11,246 bases of DNA from Euperipatoides rowelli (taxonomy: Eukaryota > Onychophora > Udeonychophora > Euonychophora > Peripatopsidae). The position numbers and the translations under genes were made by a program. The notes below the pieces were generated by a model. The model searched no databases and was not told where the DNA came from. It saw nothing but the letters and a program-made list of their open reading frames with translations. Below, piece by piece: positions 6,087-11,246 of the stretch (position 1 is the stretch's first letter; each line of letters opens with the position of its first letter). Where the stretch lies: the NCBI GenBank assembly GCA_003024985.2, contig PXIH01S0050258.1; one strand, given 5' to 3'.

Positions 6087-8283
6087 TGTCCTTTTGATGA
6101 AAATAGGTTTTTTAGGATAATTTTTGCATGCTAAATAGCTGAATCTGTAATTTGTTTTTCTCTTACACATACTGTTTTTCCAAAAAAGTGATTGTAAGCT
6201 ATATCTTTCCGTAACAACATCATTTTAACACGTAATGTACATTTGAATTTCCCACTATCCATATACCACATTAATTATTTTATCTTTACTATTTCCAGAG
6301 AAAGATGAGCTGACATCTGGTGAACCATATTACAACTAAATATTGACATCTTATCCTGTGCTGCCATCTATGTTAGCAGTTTTATCGAATTTAATTTTGT
6401 CTAGTTGAAGCCTTTTGATTGTGTCTTGTAACATTGTTTTTTGTGTTTAAAGAAAGTCTTGTTATAATGTCATGCCATTGTAAAAACAAACCTGAATCAT
6501 TCTGTTATGTATGTGGAGAACTTACATTGAAAACTCAAAAAAGTATCATTACACCTGTCGTAAAAAGGACATATGATCTGTACTTTGGATGTAAAGTGGG
6601 GGACCAGGATAAGTCTGGGCACCTCATAAATGTTGCAATTCATGCTCCAGGAAGTTACGAAACTGTCTACTAGGTAAACACAATGCACTGAAATTTGCTG
6701 TGCCTATGGTTTGGCGTGAACCTCGAGATCATGTGGAAGACTGTTACTTTAGTTTGACAGACGTCAAAGGCTTTTCTTCAAAATACAAACAACTGATTCA
6801 GTATCCTAATATACCTTCAGACATTAGGCCAATTCCTCATAATGAATATCTTCCTTTTCCAAAGCCTCCAGAGCACTAAACTGGTGATTCAGATGAAGAC
6901 ACAAGCAACATCTCAGATAACAGTGATCCTGTTCCAGATCCCATCTTTCAACCCTCTACAACCTCCTCCCCTCATTTCATTACAAAGAAGATCTAAATGA
7001 CCTTGTAAGGGACTTAAATCTCTTCAAAACTCAAGCTGAATTGTTAGGTTCTAGACTGCATTTAGACATAAATGTTAACATAACTTTATTTAGAACACGC
7101 CAAAGTCATTTTTCACACTATTATGATGAGTGTGAAGGAATAATTTTTTGCACTGATATTGATGGGTTATTTAAGGCTTTGGGACATGAACATAATCCAG
7201 AAAACTGGTGCTTCTTCACTGACTCCTCAAAACTAAGCCTGAAGGCAATTCTTCTTCATATTGGTAATATTTATCCATCAGATCCTATCACATACACTGT
7301 TAATACAAAGAAAACATACGAGGTAATGAGTGCTATATTAAAGTATGTTGTGTACACTAAATATAAATGGCACATATGTGGGAACTTGAAAGTTATTGTA
7401 ATATTACTTGGCTTGCAACACGGTTACACCAAATACTATTGTTTTTTTTATGCGAGTGGGATAGCCACACCAAAGCAAACCAATATATTTGCAAGCAAGG
7501 CCTCCAAGACAAGCCTTCATTCCTGACACCAAAAACATATTTTATGAACCACTTGTGGACCCTAAAAATGTGTATCTACCACCAATATACATCAAGTTGG
7601 GTTTGATGAAAATATTTGTCAAGGCACTAGACAAAGAAGGATTGACCATAATTCATCTCAGGAAGAAATTCCAAAAGTTAAGCGATACAAAGGTTTATTG
7701 GTTCACAAATTAGAGAAGTAATGCAGGATGGTGAGTGTGAAAATAAACTTTCTGAATTTGAAAAAATGACTTGGATTGCATTTAAATCAATATGTACAAA
7801 TTTCCTTGGAAATAAAAAGCTGTTAATTATTAACAAATCATTAGTGAAATGTTGCAGTGCGTTCAAGTTATGGGATGCAACATGTCATTAAAATTACACT
7901 TTCTAGACTGCCATCTTGAATTATTTCCAAAAAACCTTGGTGCTGTAAGCGATGAACATGGGGAGACATTTCACCAGGACATCTATACCTTCGAAAAAAG
8001 CTTCAGTGGAAGATGGAATGCAAGTATGCTGGCTGAGTATTCCTGGTCAATCATCAGGGATACTCCAGAAGCTGTCTGCAAGCGCAAGAGAGTGAAAAAA
8101 AAAACATTTAATTTGTGTATAAATGCATATCAGTAACCTCATTATGTTAATACAAGCAATTTCCGTAAATAAATAAAGGGCTTATACTATAAAACCAACT
8201 ACGTCTTAGAAAACTTTTGGTTTTCAGAAATGAATTCAGCACCCCAAATTTAGTTAAAATCACTTAATATCATTTAAAGGACA
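6087..8283 (+). mobile_element. DNA-transposon-like element inserted in the LINE
   Basis: The span between the two LINE parts holds one decayed transposase-like gene flanked by imperfect inverted ends. The left end starts TGTCCTTT at 6087; the complement of the right end (ending at 8283) also starts TGTCCTTT. Further in, TAATTTTTGCATGCTAAAT (left, from 6118) resembles TAAATTTGGGGTGCTGAAT (right, complement, from about 8255). Total length is about 2.2 kb. A TTTCCAG before 6300 could be the 3' splice site of a 5'-leader intron. I could not find a clean target-site duplication (left flank ACATAATA, right flank GAAAAAAG), so the exact ends are tentative. Confidence 0.6.
6467..8136 (+). pseudogene. 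Cysteine-rich transposase-like protein, frameshifted
   Basis: From memory of the family, this matches a long uncharacterised protein found in many copies in arthropod and other invertebrate genomes. The N-terminus is Cys-rich (CKNKPESFCYVCGE; later KCCNSCSRKLRNC) and probably binds zinc. It is followed by FAVPMVWREP, an acidic Ser/Asp linker, LVRDLNL and LLGSRL, FTDSSKLSLKAILLH, HICGNLKV, CEWDSH, YIKLGLMK, NFLGN, and the C-terminal block MGCNMSLKLHFLD and GAVSDEHGETFHQDI. I chose ATG 6467 because the Cys-rich segment starts right there; an upstream ATG at 6419 adds an unrelated Phe/Leu-rich lead. Frame changes occur near 6615, 6988, 7447 (in a T8 run), 7488, 7697 and 7850, and there is a stop at 6877, so no protein is made. 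Repeated presence in a mobile context and spaced acidic residues (Asp 7221, Asp 7460, Glu 7954 or 7963) make a DDE-type transposase plausible; that role is inference. Confidence 0.8.
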
Positions 8284-8884
8284 GAAAAAAGTTTAAAATT
8301 GTTGTACTGTGATAATATAGCATCTGTTGAAGTATATAGAAGACTTGTATAATTAGAACACATTTCTAATAATATGCAGAACACAATATGCGTACCGGTA
8401 GTAGATTTGGAATGGCAAAGAGAATGTTGTATATCTCTTATATATACAGCCTTTGTTTTTGTACCTCAACAAGTGTGGCATACAAAAACAATAGACATAA
8501 TGAATATTGACAATGCTTTAAGGTACTTTACAAAAAACATTTCAGGTCTGCACAAATTATCCTATCATGAGAGATTAGATAAGTTAAATTTACTGGTACC
8601 TTCTCAAAAATTGATTCATGTTGATCTTATCTTAATGTATAAAAATAATTTTAATAAATAGAAATAGTCAAAATTTATTTGTCCTGAATAAAAAAAAGCA
8701 GGTAGAGGTAAATAGATACAAATTGTCAATAGTATTTTGTAGATTTATCTAATGTATACGATATGGTTGATTTGCAATATGGAATGATATCCCTTTATGT
8801 TATTTTCAAAACATTAATTTAAATGAATTAAAAAGAAATATGTATAAAGAAAAATTAAAACCTTTATCTATATTTGAAATCTAG
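8284..8884 (+). pseudogene. LINE reverse transcriptase C-terminal part, decayed
   Basis: This is the continuation of the LINE broken at 6086. The frame at 8374-8661 contains NIDNALRYFTKNISGL, LSYHERLDKLNLL and DLILMYK, the conserved post-thumb segment of CR1/L2-group LINE polyproteins. It runs through stops at 8659 and 8665 into a GRGK-x-IQIVNS segment at about 8701-8733, equivalent to the usual RGHxxKL region. It then shifts frame to IWNDIPLCYF and NELKRNMYKEKL, ending at TAG 8882-8884, the usual C-terminus of these proteins. Several stops and shifts make it non-functional. A 36-bp foreign patch lies inside (8739-8774). The 3' UTR end is not recognisable. Confidence 0.8.
8739..8774 (+). repeat. 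36-bp near-copy of LINE motif A inside the LINE tail
   Basis: These 36 bases match 5622-5657 with four mismatches and encode VDLSNVYDMVDL, the reverse transcriptase motif A. Here the catalytic Asp is still present, unlike the upstream copy (Ala). It sits between the RGK-like and WNDIP segments of the C-terminal tail, where motif A does not belong. Confidence 0.75.
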
Positions 8885-9221
8885 TAATCTATGCTAGTTT
8901 AGTGAATTTATATACTAATGTGTTATTTAGTTTTCAATTTTGTTTTTTGTTTTGCTGATTGTGTAATAAGGTAAATAACCTTTCACAAATACTTTGTATA
9001 CAATTTATATGTATATAAATAAATATGTCCATATATGGGCATGAAAAATGCCTTATGCCTTTGAGAAACAAGATTGACTTACTAGAACTTGACCGGAAGT
9101 TGATGCACAACCCCTCTTTTCCCCCTACTACCAATGAGTAAAAAATAACCTGTTATATTTCGGAACAGGTTGACCAAGCGTGATTTAATAACGGGAAAAC
9201 AATGAGCTAATAGTGCTTTAA

Positions 9222-9222
<1 letters not shown>
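8885..9222. other. No gene; small hairpin
   Basis: AT-rich sequence without protein similarity that I recognise. AACCTGTT (9147-9154) pairs perfectly with AACAGGTT (9164-9171) over a 9-base loop. CTTGACCGGAAGTTGATG near 9087 again contains the CCGGAAGT word seen in the foldback arms. The minus-strand open frame at 8934-9134 shows no recognisable motif. Confidence 0.45.

Positions 9223-9255
<33 letters not shown>
9223..9255. repeat. (TTA)11 microsatellite, likely LINE 3' tail
   Basis: Eleven perfect TTA units. On the minus strand they read (TAA)11 and lie at the downstream end of the minus-strand LINE fragment, right after an AATAAA signal (complement of 9262-9267). Short tandem 3' tails are usual in several non-LTR retrotransposon clades. 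Confidence 0.85.
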
Positions 9256-9257
<2 letters not shown>

Positions 9258-9910
9258 AGCGTTTATTCAACAATAAAAATACATTAAGATCCTAGCCATA
9301 ATTATATGCATGATATGCTTTTGAACTTGTTAAATCGATCTAATTTGGGATGCATTAATGGCAGAGTGCCATGCAGGGGCACAATACTCTAGTATAGGAC
9401 GTATAAATGTGGTATAGGTATTTAAAAGAATTTAGTATCACCTAGCCTTCGTAATATAAATAATAGATGTTTTTTTTTTTTCTTTGCCGATGATGTAGCC
9501 TGCCTAATGTGTGAGTTCCATTTAAGATCATCCTTAACCATAACACTTAACAGTTTGAAACACGATACTTTATAAAGTTGGGAAGAATCAATACATGCAC
9601 AAGGATACTCTTAATCTTAGCGAATGAGTGATACAGAAAAACACATTTTTTAATGTTTTATCTAAGCTTGAGATCAGCTGACTAGATCACTAGATTGTCT
9701 AATGCATGTTGAATTGCCGTAGATGACTATTAGTATCAAAATCGAGACTGTAAAGTCGTCCATGTATTTTAGGCGGTTGGGGTATGAGGACATGAGATCA
9801 TTAATCAGCACAATGAAAAGGAAGCCCCCCAGAACAGAGCTTGGAGCACACCACAAGAGTAAAAAGAAAGATGATCACCTCCATGTTGATTTTTTAATAT
9901 GGTCTTCCTA
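9256..9910 (-). pseudogene. Second LINE reverse transcriptase fragment, antisense
   Basis: Reading the minus strand from 9856 down gives motif B (CAPSSVLGGFLFIVLIND, equivalent to G-PQGSVLGPLLF) and motif C as YMDD at 9766-9755, followed by FTVS. Further down are SVMVKDDLKWNSHIRQAT (about 9540-9490), LRRLGD, and FIRPILEYCAPAWHSAI (about 9405-9355), the usual post-palm order of a metazoan LINE. Frames change several times, one probably at the T run at 9470-9482, and stops interrupt it. The coding part stops soon after the RALRII-equivalent and passes directly into a short tail with AATAAA and (TAA)n, so the expected C-terminal segment is missing. YMDD and the surrounding residues differ from the LINE at 5560-8884, so it is a different family. 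The 5' side is truncated near 9910. Confidence 0.8.
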
Positions 9911-11020
9911 TTGTGGAAACCGATGACCATTAGACTAGAAAATGAAATAATGAGGAATTTGTCGTAAGTTCAACCAATAAGGAAACACAAATTCTTAACC
10001 ATGTGATTCTTTTAATATTCTCCAACTACAATTGGTTAGATTTGTTTGAAGATTTTATAATAGTTACATTGAGAAATAGGACATAATACATTATATTTTC
10101 ATATTAGTTAAAATAAAGTAAATAAAAGCCTATAAGTAATTGAGACTCATTTTGACTTTGTGTGTGAATAAGGCTGCATAGGATGATAGGCCTACTATCT
10201 ATGTTTAAGCGTAATATTTTACTACAGGAAACAGAAAGTGAATGCCTTTTATTTACAACAATAGAAAAGGGAAGGTTCCAAAACATAAACAAAACTGACA
10301 TTCATAACCTTTTAATGCAAATGTAATTACACGTCCAGTTTGTGACTAATCTATGAGATGAAAATGTATTTCTTTATTTTTATATTATTAAATGCAAAAC
10401 TAATTTATTAATAGCAAGTAAAGAGTCGCTCAAGTGAATGAAATAATAAAGTGATTTTGTTTAAAGCTGCCAAATATACTTTTAAACTATTTAAAACATT
10501 CTGTGAACAGTAGACAGTGATAAATTGCAAAAGCTGTGGCAATCAATGACACCAGAGAGAATAGCAACACAAGTTATGAGTTAGTAATTTGAAACTGTGA
10601 AACTGAACCAAAGGATTGATTCATCATATGTTATTATCAGTTTACTAATAGACTAGTAAACCTTGATAAAACAGATAGTGTGGAAATAACTTCATTATCT
10701 ACTTCAATTTGTTTTATTACTATTATTATTTCAAATTATAGAAACTTAAGTTTCAATATTTATTGTTAGTCTCATCTTCTTGAGTATGCTCTATTAAATT
10801 CAGTTGCTAAGCTACATAGTCCATAACTAATATAGAAATGAAAATTCTCTAAACAATTACTCCCCAAAAAGATATTGAATAAACTGAACATAATAAATAC
10901 TGTATTTATGATATTAGTTATTATAAACTGGTTAATTAAAATAACTGCAATTATTTTCTCAGGCTCTATAATAAAATATAATTCAATGATGTCACACAAT
11001 GAATCACAGGACTACTATTT
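9911..11020. other. No gene seen
   Basis: About 1.1 kb of AT-rich DNA. Short minus-strand open frames at 10104-10301 and 10772-10999 have Ile/Leu/Phe-rich translations as expected from AT-rich sequence, with no motif or family I recognise. No RNA gene, tandem array or inverted repeat stands out. Confidence 0.55.
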
Positions 11021-11023
11021 ATT

Positions 11024-11246
11024 CATCTTCAATTGAGACGATTTGTTCCAGAGGATTGGTGAATTGCTAATGCGGTGCCACTTTTTAAGAAAGTTTCTAA
11101 AATGGACCCTTGCAATTAGAGGCCAATTAGTTTAACTTCTGTAGTAGGTAATTTGTTGGAATCTATTATAAAGGATTTGATTATGGTTTACTTAAATAGG
11201 AATGCTTTCTTTGGTATGTCACAGCATGGATTTAGGAGAAAAAGGT
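11024..11246 (+). pseudogene. LINE reverse transcriptase N-terminal fragment, runs off the edge
   Basis: One frame reads FVPEDW, then IANAVPLFKKVSKMDPCN, then RPISLTSVVGNLLESII and FFGMSQHGFRRKR, the conserved finger region just before the palm in CR1/L2/jockey-type reverse transcriptases. Two stops interrupt it: a TGA at the position usually Arg in EDWR (fits CGA to TGA, a CpG transition) and a TAG at the Tyr of NYRP. No frameshift occurs over about 70 codons, so it is less decayed than the other LINE remnants here. The left edge is unclear; the sequence continues beyond the window on the plus strand, where palm motifs would be expected. Confidence 0.85.

Noticed and set aside
6497-6688. 63-codon minus-strand open frame
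   Set aside because: It is the antisense shadow of the Cys-rich start of the transposase-like pseudogene.
7678-7866. 62-codon minus-strand open frame
   Set aside because: Antisense to the transposase-like pseudogene, which has readable family motifs on the plus strand.
6071-8319. TGTAC...TAATAT on both sides of the nested element (6071-6087 and 8302-8319) as a target duplication
   Set aside because: The two copies differ in the middle and lie at unequal distances from the proposed ends; in AT-rich DNA this is likely chance.
10772-10999. 75-codon minus-strand open frame with possible membrane-like hydrophobic stretch
   Set aside because: Ile/Phe/Asn-rich translation is expected from AT-rich DNA; no recognised motif, promoter or conservation evidence.

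Overview
The window looks like AT-rich, repeat-dominated DNA from an animal, probably an invertebrate. The evidence is several decayed non-LTR retrotransposons with metazoan-type reverse transcriptase motifs, a decayed DNA transposon of an animal-wide family, long A/T homopolymers, micro- and minisatellites, and no intact gene, operon or bacterial signal. The phylum cannot be fixed from this sequence; cnidarian, mollusc or arthropod would all fit.

Layout. Positions 1-517 are plain AT-rich DNA. Positions 518-960 hold two diverged copies of a GC-boxed, poly-T-rich repeat. Positions 1136-2048 form a long foldback (nearly full-length inverted repeat) element flanked by an exact 8-bp duplication, TACTCTGA. 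Its interior is packed with AAGGTCA heptamers that all switch strand at the centre. A second, short terminal-inverted-repeat element (MITE-like) lies at 2271-2526. A 30-bp minisatellite of about 22 copies fills 3049-3746. Positions 3747-4657 hold no gene. A decayed coiled-coil frame that may be a LINE ORF1 remnant lies at 4658-4933. Two small repeat clusters follow at 5075-5187 and 5296-5551; the second shares motifs with the foldback arms.

A nested structure runs from 5560 to 8884. The reverse transcriptase core of a LINE (5560-6086, with motif B and YADD) is interrupted by a 2.2-kb DNA-transposon-like element (6087-8283) with a dead cysteine-rich transposase-like gene. The LINE C-terminal part then resumes at 8284-8884. 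Within that tail sits a 36-bp patch that nearly duplicates the motif A segment of the same LINE 3.1 kb upstream. On the minus strand, 9256-9910 is a second, different LINE fragment (YMDD motif) ending in a (TAA)n tract. A third LINE fragment enters at 11024 and runs off the right edge.

Nothing here appears to encode a working protein. The most interesting items are the foldback element with its nuclear-receptor-like half-site array, the transposon nested in a LINE, the broadly conserved but poorly named transposase-like family, and the templated motif A patch.
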